The notes under the pieces: model-generated
Databases searched by the model: none
Seen by the model: only the letters and a program-made list of their open reading frames with translations
What the model was told of the DNA's origin: nothing
Source: Methylobacterium sp. NEAU K
GTDB lineage: Bacteria > Pseudomonadota > Alphaproteobacteria > Rhizobiales > Beijerinckiaceae
Length of the DNA stretch: 64,000 nucleotides
Direction: 5' to 3'
Assembly: GCF_030700285.1 (NCBI RefSeq)
Contig: NZ_JAUYZJ010000023.1
Location: forward strand, 1 to 64,000
Translations under genes and position numbers: made by a program
In this document: piece by piece, positions 43,358 through 52,665 of the stretch
Layout of the letters: every line of letters begins with the position of its first letter
Numbering within the stretch: position 1 is the stretch's first letter

Positions 43358-45891
43358 GCGAGGCCTGTCAGCTTTTCCGGGCGGAGGGCGTTCGGCCCCG
43401 CCGGGAAGTAGCGCACCGCGATGCCGTCGGCGAGCCGTTCGAGATCGGTCTCCAGGGCGGTGAGGCGCACGGCGTCGAAATCCGCGGCCTCGCCGCTGCG
43501 CAGCTCCGCCAGGATCCGGGCGGCGAGGCGGCAATGCGGCTCGGGGATGCCGTCGGCCGCGAGCGCCGGCAGGTCGGCGAGGTGCCGGGCGATCGCCTCC
43601 GCCTGGAACGCGATGGAGCGCGGGTTGTAGGGATCGAGCAGAACCATGTCGCGGACAGGGTCGAGGGCTGCGCCCTGCAGGTAGCGCCGCCCGTAGCTGA
43701 TCTGCGAGTCGCAGAGCGACAGCATCACCCCGAGGCAGCCCGGCGTCGCCTCGTCGTTGGCGAAGGCGAGCGCGAAGGTGCAGGTGTTGATCGCTCGTTC
43801 GATGCGGCGCCCGAGTTCGACGAAGTGCCAGCCCTCGGCCCGGCTCATGTTCTCGTGGGTGAGGCCCGAGAGGGCGGCGAGATGGCTGAGCGCCCGCTCG
43901 GCGCGGCCCGCGAGCTGCGACTCGGTGAAGGCCAGCTCGGTGTCGAGGGACAGGAGCTCGTTCAGGTCGGCGAGCACCCGCCAGGCCTCGCCGGACAGGC
44001 GGGCGCGCAAGGCCGCGGCGTTGCGCCGGGCCGAGGCGATGTGGGCGCGGGCCGAGCCCGGCCGCTCACGCCCGGTGAGCGCCTCCTGGGCGAGCCGGGC
44101 GGTGGGCAGGTCGGCCGCGCCGGTGGCGCCCCATTCGTACAGGAGCGCCCGCAGGGCGAGCGCCGCCGGCGTGTCGAGGGCGCCCGAGATGTCGGCGCCC
44201 ACCGCGTCGCCGACGCTGCGCAGGTGGGCCAGCACCAGCCGGATCACCGCCTCGGCGCGTTCGAGGTAGCGGCCGAACCAGAACAGGCCGTCGGCGGCCC
44301 GGGAGGGCAGGTGGCCCCCGACCCGCCGCACCCGCGGGGCGGCGTGGGAGCCGATCAGGGGCGCCTCGACCGGGTTCTCGGACAGCACCCAGACATCGGC
44401 GGAGCGGATGCCGAGCCGCATCTCGATCGGGTCGACATCCTCGCGCTCCGAGACCCGGCAGAAGCCCCCCGGCATCACCTGCCAGCCCGAGGGCGTCCGG
44501 GTGGCGAAGACCCGCACCACGAAGGGGCGGGGCACGAGGGTGAGGCCGCCCTCGCCGCGCTCCCAGCCGGGCATGGTCGAGAGCGGCGCGGCCTCCTGGG
44601 CGACGTAGTCGAAGGGCCGGTCGCGCAGGGCCGCGACCACGCGCGCGCGCTCGGCCGCAAGGGCTTGGGGCGCCAGGATCGCGTCGCGGCCCGCCCCGCG
44701 CTGGGGCGTGGCGGCCGGGCGCAGGGTGAGGCTGTCGAGATTCGCCCAGGCATGGGCGAGCCCTTCGAGGTCGCCGCACCACCACGCCCGCGGGTGCCCG
44801 AGCCGGAGGGGCTCACCCAGCAGCCGGCGCGCGATGCCGTCGAGATAGGGAGCCAGCGCCGCGGACTCGACCAGCCCCGCGCCCGGCATGTTGGCCATCA
44901 CCAGGGAGCCGTTGCGCAGGGCCTCGAGGATGCCGGGCACCCCCAGCCGCGAGGCCGGGTTCAGCTCCAGGGGATCGAGGAAGTCGGCGTCGATCCGCCG
45001 CCACAGGGCGTCGGCCCGCTTCAGCCCCGAGACGGTGCGCACGTGCAGGCAGCCGTCCCGCATCACGAGGTCGTCGCCCTCGACCAGCATCAGGCCGAGA
45101 TACCGGGCGAGCGCCGCCTGCTCGACATAGGTGCTGCTGTAGGGGCCGGAGGTCAGGAGGCAGATGCGCGGGTCGGACCGCTCGGCCCCCAGCGCCAGCC
45201 CGTCGCGAAACGCCTGGAAGAAGGCCGGCAGGCGCTCGACGTGGAGGTCGTGGAAGAAATCCGGGAAGGTCCGGGCCAGGACCATGCGGTTCTCCAGCGC
45301 CCAGCCGAGGCCCGAGGGCGCCTGCGTCCGGTCGGCCAGCACCTGCCAGCGCCCGTCGGGCCCCCGGCCGAGATCGGCGGCGTAGAGCTTCAGGTAGTGC
45401 CCCCCGGGGGGCGCGACGCCGTGGAGGGGGTGGAGGAACTCGGGCGTCCCGGCCACGATCGCGGCGGGCAGCAGCCCCTCTGCGACCAGCCGGCCTTCGC
45501 CGTAGGAATCGGCGAGGATCGCCTCCATCAGCTCCGCGCGCTGGACGATGCCGGCGCTCAGGTCCCGCCACTCGGCGGCCTCGATCACCAAGGGCAGGCA
45601 GCCGAGCGGCCAAGGATGCTCGCGCTGGTCGCCGGAGATCCGGAAGGAGATGCCCGCGTCCCGGATGTGCCGCTCCGCCGAGACGAAGCGGGTTATGATC
45701 TCCGGCTCGGTGAGCGCCCCGAGATGGTCGAGAAGGCGCGGCCACGCACCGCGCGGGGCGCCGTCGCGCCCCAAAAACTCGTCCGGCCGGCCGGGGGCGG
45801 GCCGGTAGCCCGCACTCCAGCGCGTGACGCGCTCCCGCGGGCTCTCGACCGCATCGGTCCGGGCAGTGCCGGCCGCGAGCGCCGCCTCCAT
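43354..45891 (-). CDS. Circularly permuted ATP-grasp fused to alpha-E domain
   Basis: Protein of 845 residues joining two proteins that are usually separate. Residues about 20-500 form a circularly permuted type 2 ATP-grasp (COG2308; blocks AILADSYGEG, GGHYLKLYAADLGRGPDG and QAPSGLGWALENR), expected to form peptide or amide bonds with ATP. Residues about 530-840 form the helical alpha-E domain (COG2307), opening with ADGLFWFGRYLERAEAV and including ALSHLAALSGLTHENM. A start at GTG 45894 is equally possible. It lies 13 bases after the DUF2126 gene and overlaps the next gene by four bases, indicating one operon. No substrate is known. Confidence 0.9.
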   Translation of the reverse strand: MEAALAAGTARTDAVESPRERVTRWSAGYRPAPGRPDEFLGRDGAPRGAWPRLLDHLGALTEPEIITRFVSAERHIRDAGISFRISGDQREHPWPLGCLPLVIEAAEWRDLSAGIVQRAELMEAILADSYGEGRLVAEGLLPAAIVAGTPEFLHPLHGVAPPGGHYLKLYAADLGRGPDGRWQVLADRTQAPSGLGWALENRMVLARTFPDFFHDLHVERLPAFFQAFRDGLALGAERSDPRICLLTSGPYSSTYVEQAALARYLGLMLVEGDDLVMRDGCLHVRTVSGLKRADALWRRIDADFLDPLELNPASRLGVPGILEALRNGSLVMANMPGAGLVESAALAPYLDGIARRLLGEPLRLGHPRAWWCGDLEGLAHAWANLDSLTLRPAATPQRGAGRDAILAPQALAAERARVVAALRDRPFDYVAQEAAPLSTMPGWERGEGGLTLVPRPFVVRVFATRTPSGWQVMPGGFCRVSEREDVDPIEMRLGIRSADVWVLSENPVEAPLIGSHAAPRVRRVGGHLPSRAADGLFWFGRYLERAEAVIRLVLAHLRSVGDAVGADISGALDTPAALALRALLYEWGATGAADLPTARLAQEALTGRERPGSARAHIASARRNAAALRARLSGEAWRVLADLNELLSLDTELAFTESQLAGRAERALSHLAALSGLTHENMSRAEGWHFVELGRRIERAINTCTFALAFANDEATPGCLGVMLSLCDSQISYGRRYLQGAALDPVRDMVLLDPYNPRSIAFQAEAIARHLADLPALAADGIPEPHCRLAARILAELRSGEAADFDAVRLTALETDLERLADGIAVRYFPAGPNALRPEKLTGLA

Positions 45892-45904
45892 CACCGCACC
45901 CCGG

Positions 45905-48900
45905 TCATGTCGGCGCCGGCATGCGCAGGTCGAGGGTCAGGGGGAACTCGGCGTTGGGCTCGGCCGGGGGCATCACGACCAGGCCGGGGGTGTGGCCGTG
46001 CGGCTGGAAGCGGGCGAGGCGCCGCCCCTCCGCCTCGTAGGCGTTGACCGGGTGGGTCTCGTAGTTGCGGCCGCCGGGATGGGCGACATGGTAGCGGCAG
46101 CCGCCGAGCGCGCGCCCGCTCCAGGAATCCAGGATGTCGAAGGTCAGCGGCGAGTGGGCGGGAATCGTCGGGTGCAGGGAGGAGGCCGGCTGCCACGCCT
46201 TGAAGCGCAGGCCCGCCACCGCCTCGCCGGCGCGGCCGGTGCCGGTCATGGGCAGCCGGCGCCCGTTGCAGGCGATGACGTGCCGCTCGGGCACGAAGCC
46301 CTCGACCTTGACCTGCAGCCGCTCGACCGAGCTATCGACGAAGCGCACGGTGCCCCCGCTGGTCCCTTCCTCGCCCATCACGTGCCAGGGCTCCAGCGCC
46401 TGGCGCAGCTCCATCCGGACCCCGCCGTGCTCGACCGTGCCGAAGACCGGGAAGCGGAACTGGGCCTGCGCCTCGAAGGCGACCGGGTCGAAATCGTAGC
46501 CCGCCGCCCGGAGATCCTCCAGCACCCCGAGGAAGTCGGCCCAGAGGAAATGCGGCAGCATGAAGCGATCGTGGAGGCTCGTGCCCCAGCGGACACAGCC
46601 CCCGGTCTGCGGCTCGCGCCACAGCCACGCCACCAGGGCGCGCAGCAGCACTTGCTGCGCGAGGCTCATGCGGGAATCCGGCGGCATCTCGAAGGCCCGG
46701 AACTCCAGGAGGCCGAGGCGCCCCGTCGGCCCGTCGGGCGAGTACAGCTTGTCGATGCAGATCTCGGCGCGATGGGTGTTGCCGGTCACGTCCACCAGGA
46801 TGTTGCGGAACACCCGGTCGACCAGCCAGCGCGGGATGTTGGGTGCGTCGGCGGCCGGGATCTGGGCGAGCGCGATCTCCAGCTCGTAGAGCCCGTCGTG
46901 GCGCGCCTCGTCCATGCGCGGGGCCTGGCTGGTCGGCCCGATATAGAGGCCCGAGAACAGGTACGAGAGCGCCGGATGGCGCTGCCAGTAGAGCACGAGG
47001 CTCTTCAACAGGTCGGGCCGGCGCAGGAACGGGGAATCGTCCGGGGTGACGCCGCCCATGACCACGTGGTTGCCGCCGCCGGTGCCGGTGTGGCGCCCGT
47101 CGGTCATGAACTTCTCCGCGCCCAGCCGGGTCTGCCGGGCCTCGGCGTAGAGGTCGGTGGTGATGGCCACCGCCTCGCGCCAGGAGGCGGCCGGGTGGAC
47201 GTTGACCTCGATCACCCCGGGATCGGGGGTGACCTTGATGAGTCCGAGGCGCGGATCGTAGGGCGGCTCGTAGCCCTCGATGTGGATCGGCAGGTTCAGC
47301 TCCGCGGCCGCAGCCTCGAGGTGGGCGGCGAGTTCGAGATACTCGTCGGCGCGCTGCGTCGGCGGCATGAACACGCGCACGATCCCGTCCCGGGGCTCGA
47401 TCGACAGCGCGGTGCGCACCGCGACGCCGGTGATGCCCGCCCCGTTGACCACCGTCTCGCCGGTGGGCCGCTCCGGGAGCGGGCCGCGGGCCTCCAGCGG
47501 GTCCTGCGGCTGGTAATAGGGGTAGTGCTCGGGCGGCACGTAGGGCAGCGAGGAGAGGGGCAGGCGGTAGCCCACGGGCGAATCGCCCGGCACCAGGAAA
47601 GCGTGGCCGCGGCGGAAGGCCCATTTCTCCGAGATCCAGACCCGGTCGGCATCGCCGTCCTTGCCGGTGGGCAGGCTCGCGAGCGGCAGGACGTAGCCCG
47701 CGGCCGCGCCGAGGCCGCGGGCGTAGACGCGCTTGATCCGGGCGTCGAACTCCACCGACCCGGATTGGGCGGCAGCCGGCGTGACGTTGACCGGCAGTTC
47801 CGCGGCCTTCTTCTCCCAGAGATCGCCGTCCTCGAAGGCCGGGAAGACGTAGTCGGACAGGCCGAGCCGGCGGGCCAGCGCGTCCGCCAGCGCCTTGGCC
47901 TGGGCGATGGTCGCCGCGCCCTCCGGGGTGCCCTCTTGCGGCGCCTCCGGGGCGATCAGGGCCGGGTTCGTCCAGATCGGCTTGCCGTCCTTGCGCCAGT
48001 ACAGCGCGAAGGCCCAGCGCGGCAGGCTCTCGCCCGGGTACCACTTGCCCTGGCCGTAATGCAGCAGCCCGCCCGGGCCGAAGCGGTCGCGCAGGCGCCG
48101 GATCAGCTGGTCGGCGAGCCCCCGCTTGGTCGGACCGACGGCGGCGATGTTCCATTCCGGCGATTCGAAATCGTCCACCGACACGAAGGTCGGCTCGCCG
48201 CCCATGGTCAGCCGCACGTCCTGGGCGACCAAGTCGGCGTCGATCCGCTCGCCCAGCGCATCCATCTTGGCCCAGACCGCCTCTGAGAAGGGCTTGGTGA
48301 TCCGCGGCGTCTCGGCGACGCGCGTGATGCGCATCTCGAAACCGAATTCGGTTTTGGCCGGCTCGACAGCCCCCGAGATCGGCGCGGCCGAGTGGTAGTG
48401 CGGGGTCGCGGCGAGCGGGATATGCCCCTCGCCGGTCAGCAGCCCCGAGGTCGCGTCCATGCCGATCCAGCCGGCGCCCGGCAGGTAGACCTCGGCCCAG
48501 GCGTGCAGGTCGGTGAAGTCCGCCGAGGCGCCGGCCGGGCCGTCCACCGCTGTGGTGTCGGGCACGAGCTGGATCAGGTAGCCGGAGACGAACCGCGCGG
48601 CGAGCCCGATCCGGCGCAGCACCTGGACGAGGAGCCACGCCGAATCGCGGCAGGACCCGCTCTTGAGCCGGAGCGTCTCCGCCGGCGTCTGCACGCCCGG
48701 CTCCAGGCGCACGCCGTAGGCGATCTCGCGGGCGATCATTCCGTTGAGCGCCACCAGGAACAGGACCGTGCTGGTCTCCTCGGGGAGCCGCGCGAGCAGA
48801 GCCTCGATCTCCGGCCCGTCCGCCTCGACGGGATGGAGGTAGGGCGCGAGTTCCTCCGACAGGTCGGGCTCGTACGCGAAGGACCGAACTTGCGCGTAAT

Positions 48901-49189
48901 CCTCGACGAAGAAGTCGAACGGGTTGATCACCGCCATCTCGGCGGTGAGGTCGACCTCGATCTTCAGCTCGTCGGTCTTCTCCGGGAAGACGATTCGGGC
49001 GAGCCAGTTGCCGCTCGGGTCCTGCTGCCAGTTCAGGAAGTGGTTGGCGGGCGTCACCGTCAGCGCGTAGGCCGGCACCTTGGTCCGGGCATGCGGCGCC
49101 GGCCGCAGGCGGATCACCTGCGGACCGAGGCTGATCGGCCGGTCATAGCGGTAATGCGTGACGTGGTGCAGGGCGGCTTTGATCGACAC
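45905..49189 (-). CDS. DUF2126 transglutaminase-like protein
   Basis: Large protein of 1094 residues, first of the three-gene operon. The N-terminal beta domain (ALHHVTHYRYDRPISLGPQ) and transglutaminase core carry Cys in KSGSCRDSAWLLVQVL, His in FTDLHAWAEVYL and Asp in GMDATSGLL, so the triad is intact. The long C-terminal DUF2126 region (about 330-1090) contains LTMGGEPTFVSVDDF, VMGGVTPDDSPFLRRPDLL and FHPESR-free glutamine-synthetase-like segments such as TGTGGGNHVVMGG. Comparative genomics relates DUF2126 to amidoligase/peptide-synthesis loci. GTG 49189 has CGGAG five bases upstream; an ATG 17 codons further out lies in the divergent promoter. Confidence 0.9.
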   Translation of the reverse strand: MSIKAALHHVTHYRYDRPISLGPQVIRLRPAPHARTKVPAYALTVTPANHFLNWQQDPSGNWLARIVFPEKTDELKIEVDLTAEMAVINPFDFFVEDYAQVRSFAYEPDLSEELAPYLHPVEADGPEIEALLARLPEETSTVLFLVALNGMIAREIAYGVRLEPGVQTPAETLRLKSGSCRDSAWLLVQVLRRIGLAARFVSGYLIQLVPDTTAVDGPAGASADFTDLHAWAEVYLPGAGWIGMDATSGLLTGEGHIPLAATPHYHSAAPISGAVEPAKTEFGFEMRITRVAETPRITKPFSEAVWAKMDALGERIDADLVAQDVRLTMGGEPTFVSVDDFESPEWNIAAVGPTKRGLADQLIRRLRDRFGPGGLLHYGQGKWYPGESLPRWAFALYWRKDGKPIWTNPALIAPEAPQEGTPEGAATIAQAKALADALARRLGLSDYVFPAFEDGDLWEKKAAELPVNVTPAAAQSGSVEFDARIKRVYARGLGAAAGYVLPLASLPTGKDGDADRVWISEKWAFRRGHAFLVPGDSPVGYRLPLSSLPYVPPEHYPYYQPQDPLEARGPLPERPTGETVVNGAGITGVAVRTALSIEPRDGIVRVFMPPTQRADEYLELAAHLEAAAAELNLPIHIEGYEPPYDPRLGLIKVTPDPGVIEVNVHPAASWREAVAITTDLYAEARQTRLGAEKFMTDGRHTGTGGGNHVVMGGVTPDDSPFLRRPDLLKSLVLYWQRHPALSYLFSGLYIGPTSQAPRMDEARHDGLYELEIALAQIPAADAPNIPRWLVDRVFRNILVDVTGNTHRAEICIDKLYSPDGPTGRLGLLEFRAFEMPPDSRMSLAQQVLLRALVAWLWREPQTGGCVRWGTSLHDRFMLPHFLWADFLGVLEDLRAAGYDFDPVAFEAQAQFRFPVFGTVEHGGVRMELRQALEPWHVMGEEGTSGGTVRFVDSSVERLQVKVEGFVPERHVIACNGRRLPMTGTGRAGEAVAGLRFKAWQPASSLHPTIPAHSPLTFDILDSWSGRALGGCRYHVAHPGGRNYETHPVNAYEAEGRRLARFQPHGHTPGLVVMPPAEPNAEFPLTLDLRMPAPT

Positions 49190-49416
49190 GATGGCTCCGT
49201 GTGAAGGATCGAATACGGTCTCGTAGCCGGCAGTGGGCACCGGGGCCGGCCGATCGCCGCCCCCGCCGCACGGTTATGGGACAAAGCGGTGGTCCCAAGC
49301 AATTTTCGTGCATCGGCGCGCCGACGAGGGGCTCGCCGGTCGCGGGCCTGCCGGAACTTTGCCGGTCGCATATCTTTGAACCCGAGGTGGGCCGGGTGCC
49401 GGCCCAGGACCGTGCG

Positions 49417-50601
49417 ATGAAGATCTTCCAGTGCCAGGCCTGCGACCAGCCGGTCACCTTCGAGGCGACCGCCTGCGAGAGCTGCGCGCGCCGGCTGGGC
49501 TATGCTTGCGCGGTGCACGAGGTCTCGGCCCTGGAGCCCGTGGGTCTCTCGGCCCATCCGGCCATGGGCGGGGCCCAGGCCTTCCACGCCTACGCGGATT
49601 CCGGCCGGCGCTACCGCTACTGCAACAACGCCCTGTCGGGTGCCTGCAACTGGCTGGTGCCGGAGGACAGCCCCGACATCTTCTGCACCGCCTGCCGGCA
49701 CAACCGCGTGGTGCCGGATCTCTCGCAATCCTGGAACCTCACCCGCTGGCGCCAGATCGAGGCGGCCAAGCGCCGGCTGTTCTACTCGCTGCTGCGCCTC
49801 GAACTGCCGCTCGCGACCCGGGCCCAGTACACGGACGGGCTGGCCTTCGATTTTCTGGTCGATCCGTCCGAGAGCTTCTCGTACGGGTCGCCGGTGCTCA
49901 CGGGCCACATCAACGGCCTGATCACCATGAATATCGCCGAGGCCGACGACGTCGAGCGCGAGCGTCGCCGGATCCTGTTCGGTGAGCATTACCGCACCTT
50001 GCTCGGCCACTTCCGGCACGAGATCGGGCATTACTTCTGGTATCTGCTGGTGATGAACGGTCCCCACATGGCCGAGTTCCGGGGGCTGTTCGGGGACGAG
50101 AGCCTGAACTACGTCCTGGCCCTGCAGGACCACTATGCCCGCGGCGCCCCGGCCGACTGGGAGGATTCCTACGTCTCGGCCTACGCCACCGCCCATGCCT
50201 GGGAGGATTTCGCCGAGACCTTCGCGCATTACCTGCACATCGTCGACACGGTGGAGACCGCCTCGACCTTCGAGCTGCATGTGCGCCCGCGCCTGCGCAA
50301 CACGTCGCAGGCGCCCACGGTGATCGATTTCGATCCCTACGACACGCAGGACCTCGACCGGCTGATCGAGGCGTGGCTGCCGCTGACCTACGCGATCAAC
50401 TCCCTGTCCCACAGCATGGGCCAGCCGGCGCTCTACCCGTTCAAGCTGACGCCGACGGTGATCGCCAAGCTCGCCTTCGTGCACGAGCGGATCTACGCTT
50501 CCCGCTCCGGCAGCCTGCCGGATGCCGGCGAGGCGGGGGCGGACATGCTCCGTGCGGTGATCCTGGGCCTGCGCCAGAAGGTGGCCGCGCCGACGGCGTG
50601 A
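49417..50601 (+). CDS. Zinc-ribbon putative metallopeptidase (COG4307)
   Basis: Protein of 394 residues. An N-terminal zinc ribbon (CQACDQPVTFEATACESC) and further cysteines (CNNALSGACNW, FCTACRHN) precede a metallopeptidase domain with HEIGHYFW near residue 203 (HExxH). The likely third ligand is the glutamate in EDFAETFAHYLH. These features define the putative zinc-binding metallopeptidase family repeatedly found beside ATP-grasp/alpha-E and transglutaminase genes. It is transcribed divergently from the DUF2126 operon with 227 bases between, and probably processes the product of that operon. ATG 49417 begins the zinc ribbon directly. Confidence 0.88.
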   Translation: MKIFQCQACDQPVTFEATACESCARRLGYACAVHEVSALEPVGLSAHPAMGGAQAFHAYADSGRRYRYCNNALSGACNWLVPEDSPDIFCTACRHNRVVPDLSQSWNLTRWRQIEAAKRRLFYSLLRLELPLATRAQYTDGLAFDFLVDPSESFSYGSPVLTGHINGLITMNIAEADDVERERRRILFGEHYRTLLGHFRHEIGHYFWYLLVMNGPHMAEFRGLFGDESLNYVLALQDHYARGAPADWEDSYVSAYATAHAWEDFAETFAHYLHIVDTVETASTFELHVRPRLRNTSQAPTVIDFDPYDTQDLDRLIEAWLPLTYAINSLSHSMGQPALYPFKLTPTVIAKLAFVHERIYASRSGSLPDAGEAGADMLRAVILGLRQKVAAPTA

Positions 50602-50605
50602 CCGC

Positions 50606-51073
50606 TCAGGCGCCGCCCGCTCGACCGCTCTCCACGAAGGCGCGGAACGCCGCGAGGGTCTCGGCGCTGACGTGGTGCTCGATCCCCTCGGCGTCCCGCC
50701 GGGCGGTCTCGGGGCTGACGCCGAGCGCACACAGGAAGCGCTCGACGATCCGGTGGCGCTCGCGCGCCTGGACGGCGAGCCGGCGCCCGGCCTCGGTCAG
50801 GAACACGCCGCGATAGGGCCGCTGCTGGACGAACCCGTCCTCGCACAGGCGCTTGAGCATCTTGGCGACGGTCGGCTGGGCCACGCCGAGGCGGGCGGCG
50901 ATGTCGACCTGGCGCGCCTCGCCGCCATCGCCGATCAGGTCGTCGATCAGCTCGACGTAATCCTCGATGAGTTCGGAACGGCGCGCCTCGCGGGCTTGGC
51001 GGAAGCTCTCCACCTGCCGCTCGGGCTCGACCAGCACGGTCTCGGGCGCGCCCTGCTCGGACGGTTCCTGCAT
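50606..51073 (-). CDS. mntR: Manganese transport regulator MntR
   Basis: DtxR/MntR-family metalloregulator of 155 residues. An N-terminal extension of about 30 residues precedes the winged helix (VDIAARLGVAQPTVAKMLKRL, then GVFLTEAG), and a helical dimerisation domain with candidate metal ligands follows (ERHRIVERFLCALGV, DAEGIEHHVS). In gammaproteobacteria MntR with manganese represses mntH. Here it is divergent from mntH, and a matching operator lies in front of mntH. No SH3-like third domain is present, as usual for MntR. AAGGGAGA lies about six bases upstream of the ATG. Confidence 0.92.
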   Translation of the reverse strand: MQEPSEQGAPETVLVEPERQVESFRQAREARRSELIEDYVELIDDLIGDGGEARQVDIAARLGVAQPTVAKMLKRLCEDGFVQQRPYRGVFLTEAGRRLAVQARERHRIVERFLCALGVSPETARRDAEGIEHHVSAETLAAFRAFVESGRAGGA

Positions 51074-51193
51074 CGGCTCTCCCTTTCGCCGCCCCCGGCA
51101 CCGCCCGACTCCTGTTTAGCAAAAACCGGCCCGGGGAGGGGAGTCCCGCGATCGCTGCGCCGGGCCTCTTGAATCCCGCGGCCGGCGCACTGA

Positions 51194-51211
51194 ATATAGC
51201 TCGGGCTATAT
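51194..51211. promoter_or_regulatory. MntR box upstream of mntH
   Basis: A perfect seven-base inverted repeat, ATATAGC and GCTATAT separated by TCGG, lies 20 bases before the mntH start. The core ATAGC-N4-GCTAT equals the core of the E. coli MntR operator. Position over the promoter or transcription start fits manganese-dependent repression of mntH by the divergent mntR product. Confidence 0.85.
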
Positions 51212-51231
51212 CTTTGAGGAAAGGGTGAGAC

Positions 51232-52560
51232 ATGGGAGCGCCGAACGCCGCGACGGTTCCCGGGGGCGCGGCGCCCGGTGCGATGAGCCGGCGCGCCGAG
51301 GTGGGCATCCGCGACGTCCTCGAGGGGCGGAAGGGCGGAAGGGGCCGGTTCCTGCTGTTCGTGGGCCCGGCCGTGACGGCGTCGATCGCCTACATGGACC
51401 CCGGCAATTTCGCCACCAACATCCAGGCCGGCGCCCGTTACGGATACGGCCTGCTCTGGGTGGTGCTCCTGGCCAACCTGACCGCGATGCTGTTCCAGGC
51501 GCTGTCGGCCAAACTCGGCATCGTCACGGGCAAGAACCTCGCCGAGCATTGCCGCGACGCGACGCCGTTGCCGGCGCGGCTCGTCCTCTGGGGCATCAGC
51601 GAGATCGCCGCCATGGCCACCGACCTCGCCGAGTTCCTCGGGGGGGCCATCGGCCTGTCGCTCCTCACCGGCATGCCGCTCATGGCCGGCATGGCGGTCA
51701 CGGCGGTCATCACCTACGCGATCCTGCTTCTGGAGCACGAGGGTTTCCGGCCGCTGGAGATCGCCATCGGCGCGATGGTCGGCACGATCGGCCTCTGCTA
51801 CGCGGTCGAGCTGCTGATCGCGCCGGTGGCCTGGGCGGAGGCCGCCAAGGGGCTCGTCACGCCGAAGATTCCGGACGCGCAGGCGCTCACCATCGCGGTC
51901 GGGATCATCGGCGCCACCGTGATGCCGCACGCGCTGTTCCTGCATTCGGGGCTGACGCAAGGCCGGGGCAGCCCCCGGAGCGAGGCCGACCGGCGCCTGC
52001 TGGTGCGCTTCTCGAACCGCGAGGTGGTGGTGGCGCTGCTGCTGGCGGGTCTGGTCAACATCGCGATGGTGATCATGGCGGCGGCCGCCTTCCACGGCGA
52101 CCACAGCACGGTCGCCGAGATCGGCGAGGCGTACCGCACCCTGACGCCGCTGCTCGGGCCGGCGGCCGGGGCCGCCTTCCTGGTGTCGCTGCTCGCCTCC
52201 GGGATCTCATCCTCGGTGGTCGGCACGCTCGCCGGGCAGATGGTGATGCAGGGCTTCACCGGCTGGCGCATCCCGCTCCTGGTCCGCCGGCTCGCGACCA
52301 TGCTGCCGGCCTTCGCGGTGGTGGCGGCCGGCATCGATCCGACGCGCGCGCTGGTCCTGTCCCAGGTGGTGCTGTCGCTCGCCCTGCCGGTGCCTATGGT
52401 GGCGCTGGTGCTGTTCACCCGCCGCCGGGACCTGATGGGCCCGTTCGCCAACGGCCCGCTGACCCAGGCGGCGGCTGTCGCCGGGGCTGTGGTGGTGCTC
52501 GGCCTCAACATGGTTCTGCTGGCCGCCGCCTTCGGGGTGCCGGTGCCGGGGCTGGAGTGA
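51232..52560 (+). CDS. mntH: Nramp-family manganese/divalent metal transporter MntH
   Basis: Proton-coupled divalent metal importer of 442 residues with about eleven membrane segments. The metal-binding first helix motif DPGNF sits at residues 56-60 (Asp56, Asn59). The sixth-helix motif MPHALFLHS is near 231, with the methionine that favours Mn2+ and Fe2+ over Mg2+ and Ca2+. Helix 3 ends with EIAAMATDLAEFLG. The N-terminus is a longer Ala/Gly/Pro-rich cytoplasmic stretch. Expression is probably repressed by MntR through the operator at 51194-51211. A hairpin terminator follows. Confidence 0.95.
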   Translation: MGAPNAATVPGGAAPGAMSRRAEVGIRDVLEGRKGGRGRFLLFVGPAVTASIAYMDPGNFATNIQAGARYGYGLLWVVLLANLTAMLFQALSAKLGIVTGKNLAEHCRDATPLPARLVLWGISEIAAMATDLAEFLGGAIGLSLLTGMPLMAGMAVTAVITYAILLLEHEGFRPLEIAIGAMVGTIGLCYAVELLIAPVAWAEAAKGLVTPKIPDAQALTIAVGIIGATVMPHALFLHSGLTQGRGSPRSEADRRLLVRFSNREVVVALLLAGLVNIAMVIMAAAAFHGDHSTVAEIGEAYRTLTPLLGPAAGAAFLVSLLASGISSSVVGTLAGQMVMQGFTGWRIPLLVRRLATMLPAFAVVAAGIDPTRALVLSQVVLSLALPVPMVALVLFTRRRDLMGPFANGPLTQAAAVAGAVVVLGLNMVLLAAAFGVPVPGLE

Positions 52561-52592
52561 TTCTTCCCCAAGGCGGGCGCCGTCTTTTACGA

Positions 52593-52634
52593 GTTTCCAA
52601 AGGGCTGGGTCACAGTCCTTTGGAAACCGTGACT
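52593..52634 (+). terminator. Intrinsic terminator after mntH
   Basis: An 11-base perfect stem, GTTTCCAAAGG (52593-52603) and CCTTTGGAAAC (52617-52627), encloses a 13-base loop and is followed by CGTGACTTTTT. It lies 33 bases after the mntH stop between convergent genes and could act in both directions. A related hairpin occurs at 58686-58710. Confidence 0.75.
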
Positions 52635-52665
52635 TTTTCGCCAGACGCGCGCGCACGGCCCCCGG

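Noticed and set aside
45824..48286. Long plus-strand frame opposite the DUF2126 gene
   Set aside because: Composition is Arg/Gly/His-rich without domains; the minus strand encodes the conserved protein.
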